A stretch of DNA of 64,000 nucleotides from DATBFG01 sp036558645. Its GTDB lineage: Bacteria; Acidobacteriota; Terriglobia; Terriglobales; Acidobacteriaceae. The notes below the pieces were generated by a model. That model did not search any database. It saw nothing but the letters and a program-made list of their open reading frames with translations, and was not told the origin of the DNA. Location of the stretch: assembly GCA_036558645.1 (NCBI GenBank), contig DATBFG010000002.1, forward strand, positions 1 through 64,000. The letters run 5' to 3'. The position numbers were made by a program, and so were the translations under genes. This document shows positions 15,197 to 23,798 of the stretch, piece after piece; positions within the stretch are counted from its first letter, which is position 1; each line of letters opens with the position of its first letter.

Positions 15197-17665
15197 ATGA
15201 CTACTGTCAGCCCTTCGCTTCCTCCTGTGCAGCAGCGGTTTGCTTGGTCTCGTCTTCTATTTCGCATCTTCGTAGGGCTGCTTGTGTTCGTCGTGATACT
15301 GCTAGGGTGGTGCTACTCGATTGCGCACTCTGCCCTGCCCCAACTCGATGGAACGCTGACAGTGTCTGGCTTGTCAGCTCCAGTAACCGTGACTCGCGAT
15401 GGCCATGGCGTACCGACACTTGAAGCCTCGACGTTGCCGGATCTTTTCTTTGCGCAGGGATACGTCACGGCGCAGGATCGTCTTTGGCAAATGGACGTGA
15501 TGCGTCGCTTCGCCGCCGGTGAGCTGTCCGAAATTCTCGGGGAAGACCTGGTAAAGCACGACCGTGAGCAGCGCATCCTCGGCATGCGTCAGGCAGCGAA
15601 AAAGTCCCTTGACATTTTGTCTGTAGAGGATCGCGGCTTCCTTGACGCCTACACTCGAGGTGTCAACGCTTACGTTGACTCGCACGCTGAAAAATTGCCC
15701 GTGGAATATCGCATTTTGCGCTACAGGCCCCGTCATTGGAGCGCGGAAGATTCCACTTTGATCGCCGCACAAATGATCAAGGATTTGAATCATGGCACCT
15801 ACGAGGACGCGTTGGCCCGCGAGAAGATTTTGGCCAAGCTGGGGCCTGATCTCGCGTCAGACTTGTACGTGAATACCTCTTGGCATGATCGCCCGCCTAC
15901 GGTAGCTCGCCCAACTTTGGAACATTCTGGCGATCAGGACGATGAAGACGAAGACGAGGAATCCGACGGCCCCGAGAGTTCCGTGGCAACCAAGGGGTCG
16001 ACGTTTCTGTACGACGATGTCTCGTTGCCTCTCGATACCGACTATGCGATCGGATCAAATAACTGGGTGGTTTCCGGTGCACATACTATTTCGGGAAAAC
16101 CGCTTCTCTCGAACGATATGCACCTCGGACACCAGATGCCGAACCTCTGGTACGAGGCCCACCTTCGTTGTGCGAACTATGATGTCGCAGGCGTGACACT
16201 GCCTGGTCTCCCCTTCGTGGTCGTGGGCCACAACCAACGCATCGCCTGGGGATTCACCAATGTCGGACCCACGGTGGAAGATGTCTACATCGAAACCTTC
16301 AATGCTGCGGGCCAATATAAGACCCCCGAAGGGTGGAAAGATCCGGAACGTCGTCACGAAGTCATTCACGTGAAAGGCAACCTGGACGTGAACTTTGATG
16401 TAACACTAACCCGGCACGGTCCCATCATCAGCTCGCTGGTGCTCGGCGAAACGAGACCTTTAGCGCTTCGATGGACTCTTTATGGCGGTGTCGGAAATCC
16501 ACTTTTCGAAGTGAACTCTGCGCAGAACTGGGAAGACTTCCGGCGAGCCTTCTCGCACTTCGATGCTCCTGGGCAAAACGTCGTCTACGCGGACGTCGAT
16601 GGGAACATCGGCTACCAGACTACGGGAAAGATTCCCATTCGGGTCCACGGCGATGGAGGCCTTCCAGAAGCGGGTAACGATAACGCACACGAGTGGACCA
16701 GCTACATCCCTTTTGAGAAGCTGCCCAGCACCTACAACCCGCCCTGGGGCATTATTGCGACGGCCAATGGCCGGATCTCACCAGATGATTACCCATATTC
16801 AATCAGCACTGGATGGGAGGCGCCGTGGCGCTCCGCGCGCATCTACCGTGTCCTCGAGTCCGGAAAGAGGTTTTCGGTCTCGGACATGTTGAGTCTACAA
16901 ACGGATATTTATTCCGAGCCCGACCGCTTCTTTGCAGAACGTTTCGTGTACGCGGTGGACCATGCAGCCAAGCCAAGTGATCGCGCCAAGGAAGCCGTGG
17001 AAATCATGCGCGGCTGGGACGGACGCATGACAGCCGACTCCTCGGCTGCGCTTTTGGCCTATCGCTCTCGTTTTGAGTTGGTACGTTTGCTACTTGAACC
17101 AAAATTAGGCACAGCCGCGAAGGATTCGTCTCAACCTGAGGCCTCCTTAAGTTGGAAGACCTACCAGTGGGGTATGCAATCAGTATGGCTTGAGAATGTG
17201 CTCCTGCATCAACCCAAGCGCTGGTTGCCGGGCAACTACGCCAACTACAACGAACTTCTCACCGCCGCCGTTGACTCCGCTGTCCATGCGGAGAATGCTC
17301 CAAAGAATCTCAATCAGTGGAAGTGGGGGGAGACCCGCTCGCTCGAGATTCAACATCCCATTCTCGGCAAGGTACCTATCCTGAATCGTTGGACGGGACC
17401 GGGAATTCGGCCGCAGTCAGGCAGCGGATTCACCGTCAAAGCTGTTACACGTACCCACGGCCCCTCGGAGCGAATGACGGTAGACCTCGCCAATCTGGAT
17501 AATTCAACACTCAACACAGTGACGGGACAGGCGGGCAACTTCTTGAGCCCGTACTACATGGACCAGTGGTCTGCCTGGTATCAGGGATATACCTTTAACT
17601 TGCCTTTCACCAAGAGCGCGGTTGAGGCGGCCAAGAGTCACCGCCTGTTGCTGAAGCCGAACTGA
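15197..17665 (+). CDS. Penicillin acylase family Ntn-hydrolase (S45)
   Basis: About 822 residues from ATG 15197; a TTG at 15155 is also in frame. A single N-terminal hydrophobic helix (LLFRIFVGLLVFVVILLGW) anchors or exports it. The alpha-chain region (FAQGYVTAQDRLWQMDVMRR, GELSEILG) is followed by an acidic spacer (DQDDEDEDEESDG). The autoprocessing site YAIGSNNWVVSG lies after it, with Ser287 as the N-terminal nucleophile of the beta chain. SNDMHLGHQMPNLWYEAHL and GHNQRIAWGFTN are typical beta-chain motifs. Family members hydrolyse amide bonds of penicillins, acyl-homoserine lactones or other N-acyl compounds in the periplasm; the natural substrate here is unknown. It is convergent with a lipoprotein gene after 15 bp. 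Confidence 0.9.
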   Translation: MTTVSPSLPPVQQRFAWSRLLFRIFVGLLVFVVILLGWCYSIAHSALPQLDGTLTVSGLSAPVTVTRDGHGVPTLEASTLPDLFFAQGYVTAQDRLWQMDVMRRFAAGELSEILGEDLVKHDREQRILGMRQAAKKSLDILSVEDRGFLDAYTRGVNAYVDSHAEKLPVEYRILRYRPRHWSAEDSTLIAAQMIKDLNHGTYEDALAREKILAKLGPDLASDLYVNTSWHDRPPTVARPTLEHSGDQDDEDEDEESDGPESSVATKGSTFLYDDVSLPLDTDYAIGSNNWVVSGAHTISGKPLLSNDMHLGHQMPNLWYEAHLRCANYDVAGVTLPGLPFVVVGHNQRIAWGFTNVGPTVEDVYIETFNAAGQYKTPEGWKDPERRHEVIHVKGNLDVNFDVTLTRHGPIISSLVLGETRPLALRWTLYGGVGNPLFEVNSAQNWEDFRRAFSHFDAPGQNVVYADVDGNIGYQTTGKIPIRVHGDGGLPEAGNDNAHEWTSYIPFEKLPSTYNPPWGIIATANGRISPDDYPYSISTGWEAPWRSARIYRVLESGKRFSVSDMLSLQTDIYSEPDRFFAERFVYAVDHAAKPSDRAKEAVEIMRGWDGRMTADSSAALLAYRSRFELVRLLLEPKLGTAAKDSSQPEASLSWKTYQWGMQSVWLENVLLHQPKRWLPGNYANYNELLTAAVDSAVHAENAPKNLNQWKWGETRSLEIQHPILGKVPILNRWTGPGIRPQSGSGFTVKAVTRTHGPSERMTVDLANLDNSTLNTVTGQAGNFLSPYYMDQWSAWYQGYTFNLPFTKSAVEAAKSHRLLLKPN

Positions 17666-17680
17666 GCACGGCACTAAACA

Positions 17681-18949
17681 TCAATCGACCAGCTTCACGT
17701 CGACAGCCTGGCCGATGATGTCGATTTGGTCGGACTGGAGCGCGTCGGTGGTGGTGTCGTAGATGCGAAGATTTCCGCCTTGGCATACGTAGACAACATT
17801 TCGATTCGTAATGGGCTGGATGCCGGTGACGTCCCCATTCGCCGTACCCACGACCACATGTCCGTTAGAGGGGTTATACATCGATAGACAACCTCGCGCT
17901 TCGCCACCGGAGATATTCACGTTCGTGCATAGCGTGGCCCCGACAAAGATTTGGCCGTTTGCCATCTGCATACGGGAGTGATAGCCATCGGTGATGGTCG
18001 CCGTTCCGGTTACCGATTCAGATCCCAGATTGATGGTGGTGAGCGTGCCGCAACTCGTAGCAGCAGTTCCGCCCCCGCAAGGTGTCCCTGGCGCTGTTCC
18101 GGCGACGTATAGAGTACTGCCGGAGATCATTCCCATCGTAGCCGCCGTCACCGGAATGACCTTGGTTATCGTCAGAGTTTCAATATCGACGACACTCACA
18201 CTCGCCGCCGTGCCACCGCATTCAGGGCCACAGTTCAGAATGTATGCAGTCGTGTCGTCAGCGCTGAAAACCGCCCAGACGGGATGATCGAAGCAGCAGA
18301 TCGGAGTCAGTGGATCGGAGACTCCGATGAGACTAGGCGCTACCAGCGTGGCCATGTTTGTCGTGTCCGACAGGGCCATGATCGTATTTCCACTGTTGTT
18401 CTCGATGACGAATCGCACGCCGGGGATGGGTACGAGAGCGTCCACGACATTGCTAGCCATGGAGATCCGTACGATGGCTCCAGGACTCTGGCCCAGCACC
18501 GGTGCAGTCGGAACCGCTGCAAAGCCCTCGGTGTTGAGTTTCGAAACAAACATGCTCACAGTTGATCCTGGCAACAGCACAGCAGGCAAGGTTGAACTGC
18601 CGGAGGAAACGATCGTCTCCGCCGTGTTATCAACAAGCGCAATGGAGTTGCTAGATCCGCTGTACACCATCGTTAGTTTCTTGTTGGGGGAAACTGCCAT
18701 CATCCCTGCCTGGGGAACACTTGTGAAGAGACTGACTCGCTGAAACGCAAGCAGATCCTTCGATGCGTCAACGATATTCAGTACCGGGGCGCCACCACCG
18801 CCCGTAACGGGAGACAATGGGTTCGATACGAACGCCCTGAAGGTGATCCCACTCGTCGGAGTGGTGGGAACTGTCGGGTTGGAGTATCCGCAGGATACAA
18901 GAAACATACCTGCGCCAATCAACACTAAAGCGGCTATTGCCCTTTTCAA
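17681..18949 (-). CDS. Beta-propeller lipoprotein (YVTN-like) of unknown function
   Basis: 422 residues. The lipoprotein signal MKRAIAALVLIGAGMFLVSCGYS contains an LVSC lipobox, and a Pro/Thr-rich tether follows. The rest shows blade-like repeats (MMAVSPNKKLTMVYSGSSN, AVFSADDTTAYILNCG, VSVVDIETLTITKVIPV, ITNRNVVYVCQGGNLRIYD) of the YVTN/seven-bladed propeller kind. There are several Cys pairs. It is probably displayed on the periplasmic or outer surface. It is divergent from the homocysteine methyltransferase/MTHFR gene with about 170 bp between. No catalytic signature was seen. Confidence 0.75.
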   Translation of the reverse strand: MKRAIAALVLIGAGMFLVSCGYSNPTVPTTPTSGITFRAFVSNPLSPVTGGGGAPVLNIVDASKDLLAFQRVSLFTSVPQAGMMAVSPNKKLTMVYSGSSNSIALVDNTAETIVSSGSSTLPAVLLPGSTVSMFVSKLNTEGFAAVPTAPVLGQSPGAIVRISMASNVVDALVPIPGVRFVIENNSGNTIMALSDTTNMATLVAPSLIGVSDPLTPICCFDHPVWAVFSADDTTAYILNCGPECGGTAASVSVVDIETLTITKVIPVTAATMGMISGSTLYVAGTAPGTPCGGGTAATSCGTLTTINLGSESVTGTATITDGYHSRMQMANGQIFVGATLCTNVNISGGEARGCLSMYNPSNGHVVVGTANGDVTGIQPITNRNVVYVCQGGNLRIYDTTTDALQSDQIDIIGQAVDVKLVD

Positions 18950-19118
18950 ACCTGGAGCTCCAAGAGCATGAAGGATAAAGATTTAGATGCGAGTAAGTCG
19001 GATTATAACAGAGCATGCTGCTGAGATATTTCTTGAACTCGCTCGGCATCCCGCTGGAAACGCCGCATAGCGCCGGATTGATGCAAAAAACATACCCTTC
19101 TTGTATTCTCGACACAGA

Positions 19119-20996
19119 ATGTCCTCCGATTTTCTGGATCGCCTGAAAAAATCGCCTGTTTTATGCGATGGCGCAACGGGAACCCTTCTCTACGCAAAGG
19201 GCATCTTCATCAACCGCTGCTATGACGAATTGAACCTCTCGCAACCCGATTTGATTCGCGGATTGCACCACGAATACCTGCAAGCCGGAGCCGAAGTTAT
19301 CGAAACCAACACCTTCGGCGGAAACTCTTTCCGCTTGGCCCGGCATAGCATGGCCGACAAGGTACGCGAGATCAATACTGCGGGTGCGCGAATCGCGAGA
19401 GATGCTGCGAAGAGTTTCGATGTCTATGTTGCAGGTTCAGTAGGCCCCCTGGGAATTCGTATTGAGCCTTTGGGAAAAACGTCGTTCGAGGAAGCGCGCA
19501 GTGCGTTCCACGAACAAATCGCCGCGCTCGTCGAGGGTGGAGTCGATCTGATCATCCTCGAGACCTTCGGATATCTCGAAGAGCTGCATCAGGCATTGCT
19601 GGCAGCTCGCGATGTTAACCGGGATATTCCGGTAGTGGCCCAAGTCACAATTGACGAAGACGGCAACTGTCTGGATGGATCCACGCCGGAAGAATTCGCG
19701 CCGCGGCTGACAGAATGGGGCGCTGACGTAATCGGTTGTAATTGCAGCGTTGGTCCCGTCGCCATGCTGGACGCAATGGAGCGCGTGCGCGTGGCCTCCC
19801 ATCTGCCCCTTTCTGCCCAGCCAAACGCCGGCATCCCGCGGTCCGTTGAAGGGCGAAATATCTATCTGTGTTCCCCGGAGTATATGGGTAGCTATGCCCG
19901 CAAGTTCGTAACGGCCGGTGTGCGCTTGATCGGAGGATGCTGTGGAACGACCCCCGATCATATCCGCGTGATGAAATCGGCTCTGCGCGTTGGTGAGGCA
20001 CGATCAAGATCATCGAATGTTACTGTCAGCGGAGAACCAACGCGTCCCGTAGCCCTGCCCGCGCTGCCTCTCGCCGAACGCTCCTTGCTGGGCTCGAAGA
20101 TTGCCTCGGGAGAGTTCCTCACGATGGTGGAGATTGTTCCACCGCGCGGAACGGACATACGCAAGGAACTCGAAGGCGCACGCTTTCTGAAGTCCGTTGG
20201 GGTTGACGCCATCAACATACCCGACAGTCCGCGCGCCTCGGCACGTATGAGCAACCAGGCGCTCTCGCTACTTGTGCAGCGGGATGTCGGCATAGAGGCA
20301 ATCCTTCACTACACATGCCGGGATCGTAATGTACTGTGCATTCAGTCGGATCTCCTAGGCGCAGCCGCAACCGGGATTCGCAATCTGATCTGCATCACGG
20401 GCGACCCGCCTAAGATGGGCAACTATCCCGACGCTACGGCGGTTTTCGATGTTGACGCGATCGGGCTAGTCAACATAGTTCACAATCTGAATGCTGGGAT
20501 GGATATCGGCGGCAATCCGATTGGAAGGGGGACCGGATTCGTGATCGGTGTGGGCGCCAATCCCGGCCTACCGAATCTCGACGAGGAAATCCGTCGGTTC
20601 GAATACAAAGTGCAGGCTGGTGCGGAATATGCGGTAACCCAGCCCGTCTTTGATCTTGGATTGCTGGAGAGCTTCCTGCGCAGGATCGAGCACTGTCGCA
20701 TCCCGATTGTGGCAGGGATTTGGCCCTTGGTGAGCGTGCGGAATGCAGAATTCATGAAGAACGAGCTGCGAGTGTCGGTACCCGACCCAATACTTGCGCG
20801 CATAAGTAGGGCCGCAACGCCCGAAGCGGCTAGGGAGGAAGGCATCGCTATTGCGCGCGAAATGTTGACCTCGGTACGCGGCATGGTGCAAGGCGCACAA
20901 ATCAGTGCGCCACTCGGACGCTTCTCTTCGGCGGTGGATGTTCTTGAGGCACTCGGTTCGAAGCGAGCTCCGCAAGTCGCTATCAATTCGGCGTGA
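19119..20996 (+). CDS. Bifunctional homocysteine S-methyltransferase / methylenetetrahydrofolate reductase
   Basis: About 625 residues from ATG 19119. The N-terminal half is a Zn-dependent homocysteine methyltransferase barrel: CDGATGTLL near the start, ETNTFGGN, a zinc Cys in VIGCNCSVGP and the paired cysteines in GGCCGTTPDH. The C-terminal half, from about residue 320, is a MetF-type barrel with flavin and folate motifs (FLTMVEIVPPRGTD, HYTCRDRNVL, NLICITGDPP, GAEYAVTQPVFD). The same fusion exists as YitJ in Bacillus and in Thermotoga. It should reduce methylene-THF to methyl-THF and support methionine synthesis, possibly together with cobalamin-dependent MetH elsewhere. Without the MetH cobalamin domain it may act with other methyl donors. 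Confidence 0.92.
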   Translation: MSSDFLDRLKKSPVLCDGATGTLLYAKGIFINRCYDELNLSQPDLIRGLHHEYLQAGAEVIETNTFGGNSFRLARHSMADKVREINTAGARIARDAAKSFDVYVAGSVGPLGIRIEPLGKTSFEEARSAFHEQIAALVEGGVDLIILETFGYLEELHQALLAARDVNRDIPVVAQVTIDEDGNCLDGSTPEEFAPRLTEWGADVIGCNCSVGPVAMLDAMERVRVASHLPLSAQPNAGIPRSVEGRNIYLCSPEYMGSYARKFVTAGVRLIGGCCGTTPDHIRVMKSALRVGEARSRSSNVTVSGEPTRPVALPALPLAERSLLGSKIASGEFLTMVEIVPPRGTDIRKELEGARFLKSVGVDAINIPDSPRASARMSNQALSLLVQRDVGIEAILHYTCRDRNVLCIQSDLLGAAATGIRNLICITGDPPKMGNYPDATAVFDVDAIGLVNIVHNLNAGMDIGGNPIGRGTGFVIGVGANPGLPNLDEEIRRFEYKVQAGAEYAVTQPVFDLGLLESFLRRIEHCRIPIVAGIWPLVSVRNAEFMKNELRVSVPDPILARISRAATPEAAREEGIAIAREMLTSVRGMVQGAQISAPLGRFSSAVDVLEALGSKRAPQVAINSA

Positions 20997-21172
20997 AGCG
21001 TCGTTGCTGGGAAAAGAGGCTCAAGGTGTAAACGATTTCAACACGAATGCCGAGCCATCGGCAATTCCGCAAGACACGGCAAGTTAACCTGCCTTCTCTG
21101 CAAATTTAATAGATTTTCACTAGACATCTGTTGCGGGAAGGTGCATTACAATATGCAGAGGAGTTCATCCAC

Positions 21173-21409
21173 TTGCCAAAATTTGAGGAGTGTCTCGATC
21201 GCCTGGACAAAATTGTTCAGGAGTTGGAAAAGGGCGATCTGCCCCTGGAGAAGTCGCTGGTTCTCTTTGAAGAAGGGATGCAGCTCTCCTCGGTTTGTCG
21301 CAAGCAGTTGGATGAAGCAGAGGGTAAAGTCGAAATCCTGTTGAAGCAGAACGGGAAGCTTCAAGCGGAGCCCTTTGAACCGGTCGCCGATAGTTCGAGT
21401 CGGAAATAA
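21173..21409 (+). CDS. xseB: Exodeoxyribonuclease VII small subunit
   Basis: About 78 residues from the TTG at 21173, which has GAGGAG nine bases upstream and gives the standard N-terminus (M)PKFEECLDRLDKIV. An upstream TTG at 21131 would add a non-conserved leader. The whole protein is the conserved XseB helical hairpin (LEKGDLPLEKSLVLFEEGM, KQLDEAEGKVEILL). XseB binds XseA, the catalytic large subunit, which is not in the window. Exonuclease VII degrades single-stranded DNA. In many bacteria xseB precedes ispA, and here ispA follows with only a small receiver gene between, so the order is conserved. Confidence 0.92.
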   Translation: MPKFEECLDRLDKIVQELEKGDLPLEKSLVLFEEGMQLSSVCRKQLDEAEGKVEILLKQNGKLQAEPFEPVADSSSRK

Positions 21410-21508
21410 GCGACAAGTACGCCACCGCACTGTGTCAACTCATGTCTCGGTTCAAACCCTTGTGAACCCTGACGCAGCCAGCCTGAATGGCAATAGTAGG
21501 GGTACTGT

Positions 21509-21871
21509 ATGCAATCGCCGAATGTGGTCGTCCTTCAAAATGATTCAGCTGTCGCTGAATCCCTTCTGAATTCCCTCAAAGCTTCTTTTCGTTATGTACA
21601 GAGTACGCGTTCCCTGAGCGACTTGCGTGCCTGGATTGCTCGCAATCGTGCAGAGGTGGTCGTCCTTGACATGGAGGCAGCCTCGCTGGCGGAAATTTCC
21701 CAACTTTCACACGAATTTCCTAAGGCGCGCATCGTGTGTACACATCGCATAGCGGACGAGCAGATGTGGACTGCTGCGCTGAATGCAGGAGCTGCGGACG
21801 TATGCCCGTCTTCCGATACACGAGGAATTTTGTCCGCCGTCATGCGAGTGCGCGCTGCCGCCGCGGCATAG
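21509..21871 (+). CDS. Degenerate response-regulator receiver domain protein
   Basis: 120 residues, a single receiver fold. The phosphoacceptor candidate Asp54 in VVVLDMEAAS is present. The N-terminal acidic pocket is reduced to QND (VVVLQNDSAVAE), and the conserved Lys near the C-terminus is replaced (ADVCPSSDTRG). It is therefore probably a pseudo-receiver that binds a partner without normal phosphorylation (inference). No output domain is attached. It lies between xseB and ispA and is followed by a hairpin with a T-run, so it may be the last gene of the xseB transcript. Confidence 0.75.
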   Translation: MQSPNVVVLQNDSAVAESLLNSLKASFRYVQSTRSLSDLRAWIARNRAEVVVLDMEAASLAEISQLSHEFPKARIVCTHRIADEQMWTAALNAGAADVCPSSDTRGILSAVMRVRAAAAA

Positions 21872-21892
21872 AATCACCCCATTCAGTTTGCT

Positions 21893-21918
21893 AAAGGGAC
21901 GCCATCAAGGCGTCCTTT
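21893..21918 (+). terminator. Rho-independent terminator-like hairpin
   Basis: AAAGGGACGCC-ATCAA-GGCGTCCTTT forms a ten-pair stem with a five-base loop and ends in TTTCC, 22 bp after the receiver gene. It separates the xseB/receiver genes from ispA, although ispA starts only 75 bp further. Confidence 0.6.
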
Positions 21919-21992
21919 CCATTTCTGGCTTGCCTTCCGACTCCTTGCGGCTCACTCGCGTGCTTTTTCTGTTCTCGTTATACTCAAACGCC

Positions 21993-22874
21993 ATGCTCAA
22001 GGAGACACTGGAAGAGGGACGACTGGCTACCGACACAGCCCTGGAGCGAGCACTGCCTACACAGTCGCAACCTCCCACCTCGATTCACAGCGCCATGCGT
22101 CACAGCGTATTCGCGGGTGGAAAGCGATTGCGTCCAATTCTCTGCCGCGAGTCGGCACGTGTCGTTGCAGAACGGCTTCCCGATGGCATAGATGATCTTG
22201 GCGCCGCACTTGAGCTCTTGCATACGTACTCCCTTATCCACGATGATCTGCCTGCCTTGGATAACGATGATCTGCGCCGCGGGCGGCCTACCTGTCACAA
22301 AGTATTCGGCGAGGCCATTGCCATCCTGGCAGGAGACGCCCTGCAGACCCGTGCATACGAGGTGCTCGCAGAGCTGTGTTGTCCGGCGGAGGCACGCGTT
22401 AGGATCATTCAGGAAATCGCGCATGGTACTGGAACCGTCGACGGAATGATTGGAGGTCAGGTCGTGGATCTGGAGTCAGAACACACGAAACCCGACCTTA
22501 AGGTACTCGAATACATTCACCGCGCGAAGACAGCGGCCCTGATTTGTGCCAGTACCGTAAGCGGGGGCCTCTACGCTGGAGGAGACAGCGACGAGATTGC
22601 AGCACTGCGATTGTACGGGCAATCGATTGGTCTGGCTTTCCAGATAGTGGACGATGTGCTCGACGTAACTCAGACCTCTGAGCAGTTGGGCAAGACCGCA
22701 GGTAAGGACGCGGCTGTAGAAAAGGTGACCTATCCCGCTCTCTTTGGAGTGGAAGAGTCTTTGAAACGAGCCGATGCTCTTGTGGAAACCGCTGTTACAT
22801 CTTTGAAACGCTTTGGGGAAAGGGCGCAAACGCTGAAGGCTGTGGCGCAGTTTTTGGTGGAACGAAAAGCATAG
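21993..22874 (+). CDS. ispA: Polyprenyl (farnesyl/geranylgeranyl) diphosphate synthase
   Basis: About 293 residues from ATG 21993 (MLKETLEEGRLATD); a longer frame begins at 21783 inside the receiver gene and is not credible. Family motifs: GGKRLRPILC, the first Asp-rich motif in IHDDLPALDNDDLRRGRP (DDxxxxD type of short-chain synthases), GDALQTRAYEVL, GQVVDLES, the conserved KT in RAKTAALI, and the second Asp-rich motif FQIVDDVLDVT. It condenses isopentenyl diphosphate with allylic diphosphates to make C15 or C20 prenyl diphosphate. Neighbouring xseB fits the common xseB-ispA-dxs arrangement, but a BshB1-like gene takes the dxs position. Confidence 0.9.
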   Translation: MLKETLEEGRLATDTALERALPTQSQPPTSIHSAMRHSVFAGGKRLRPILCRESARVVAERLPDGIDDLGAALELLHTYSLIHDDLPALDNDDLRRGRPTCHKVFGEAIAILAGDALQTRAYEVLAELCCPAEARVRIIQEIAHGTGTVDGMIGGQVVDLESEHTKPDLKVLEYIHRAKTAALICASTVSGGLYAGGDSDEIAALRLYGQSIGLAFQIVDDVLDVTQTSEQLGKTAGKDAAVEKVTYPALFGVEESLKRADALVETAVTSLKRFGERAQTLKAVAQFLVERKA

Positions 22875-22888
22875 CAAGTACAACTGAG

Positions 22889-23647
22889 ATGGAAACCAAC
22901 CTAGATATCCTGGCGATTGCTGCGCATCGTGACGATGTCGAACAAACTTGCGGTGGCACGCTTCTCAAAATGGCGCAGCGTGGGCAGCGTACCGGCATCC
23001 TTGACCTCACGCGAGGAGAACTCGGAACTCGCGGCAGCGCTGAGGATCGTGCTCGCGAAGCGGAAGATGCCGCACGAATTCTTCGAGTCAGCTGGCGGTA
23101 CGCTCTCGACATTCAGGATGGCCGCGTCGAAAACACGTGGCAGAACCGGCTCAAGATTGTGCGCGTCATTCGCGAGCAGCGTCCTCGTGTAGTCATTCTT
23201 CCCTACTGGAAGGGTAGGCACCCGGATCACTACACCGCATCGACCCTCGGATATGAGTCGTGTTTTCTGGCTGGACTCACCAAGTTGGAGCACCAATCTG
23301 ACTCCGAACAAGACAAAGGCGGGCCACCGCTCCGGAGTCTTCCGCCCCATCGTCCCTTCAAAATCGTCTATGCAACCTTGTACTACGACGTGCGACCCAC
23401 CTTTGTGGTGGATATCACAGAGCAATTTGAAGCGCGCTTTCAATCCCTGATGGCTTACAAGACGCAATTCAGCGATCAGGAAGCCGGCAAAGACATCTTT
23501 CCCGCACAAGCGGAGATACGGGCGCGAGTTGAGGCGATGGCCCGCTTCTATGGCATGCTGGGCGGGGTCATGCTTGCCGAGCCGTTCCTGCAAAAAGAGG
23601 TCGGACTGGTTGAAGACCTCACCTCCCTTCCCGTCAAGTCTATTTGA
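22889..23647 (+). CDS. bshB1: PIG-L family deacetylase, bacillithiol biosynthesis BshB1-like
   Basis: 252 residues, 14 bp after ispA. It has the LmbE/PIG-L zinc deacetylase fold: AIAAHRDDVEQTCGG near the N-terminus (zinc His13, Asp16, catalytic Asp15), GTRGSAEDRAREAEDAARIL, LPYWKGRHPDHYTAS (zinc His) and KIVYATLYYDVRPTF. The overall pattern matches BshB1, which removes acetate from N-acetylglucosaminyl-malate in bacillithiol synthesis. The first motif is AHRDD instead of the usual AHPDD; the replaced Pro is not a metal ligand, so activity is probably kept. BshA and BshC are not in the window, so the pathway is inferred from family only. Confidence 0.85.
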   Translation: METNLDILAIAAHRDDVEQTCGGTLLKMAQRGQRTGILDLTRGELGTRGSAEDRAREAEDAARILRVSWRYALDIQDGRVENTWQNRLKIVRVIREQRPRVVILPYWKGRHPDHYTASTLGYESCFLAGLTKLEHQSDSEQDKGGPPLRSLPPHRPFKIVYATLYYDVRPTFVVDITEQFEARFQSLMAYKTQFSDQEAGKDIFPAQAEIRARVEAMARFYGMLGGVMLAEPFLQKEVGLVEDLTSLPVKSI

Positions 23648-23798
23648 CCCTAAAGTCACAGAATCTCCACGTCTTACCGAATCGTGTCCGAGGTGAGCCG
23701 AATCGCAACTCGACGGCAATATTGAAGGATCCTCTTGCTCTCGTCAGGACTGCCGTATTATGCGCAGCTCAGGCCTCCGGTACACTATGGGAATCGCT

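Noticed and set aside
22901..23719. Minus-strand open frame of 272 codons
   Set aside because: Antisense to the bshB1-like gene with clear zinc motifs; shadow of GC-rich codon use.
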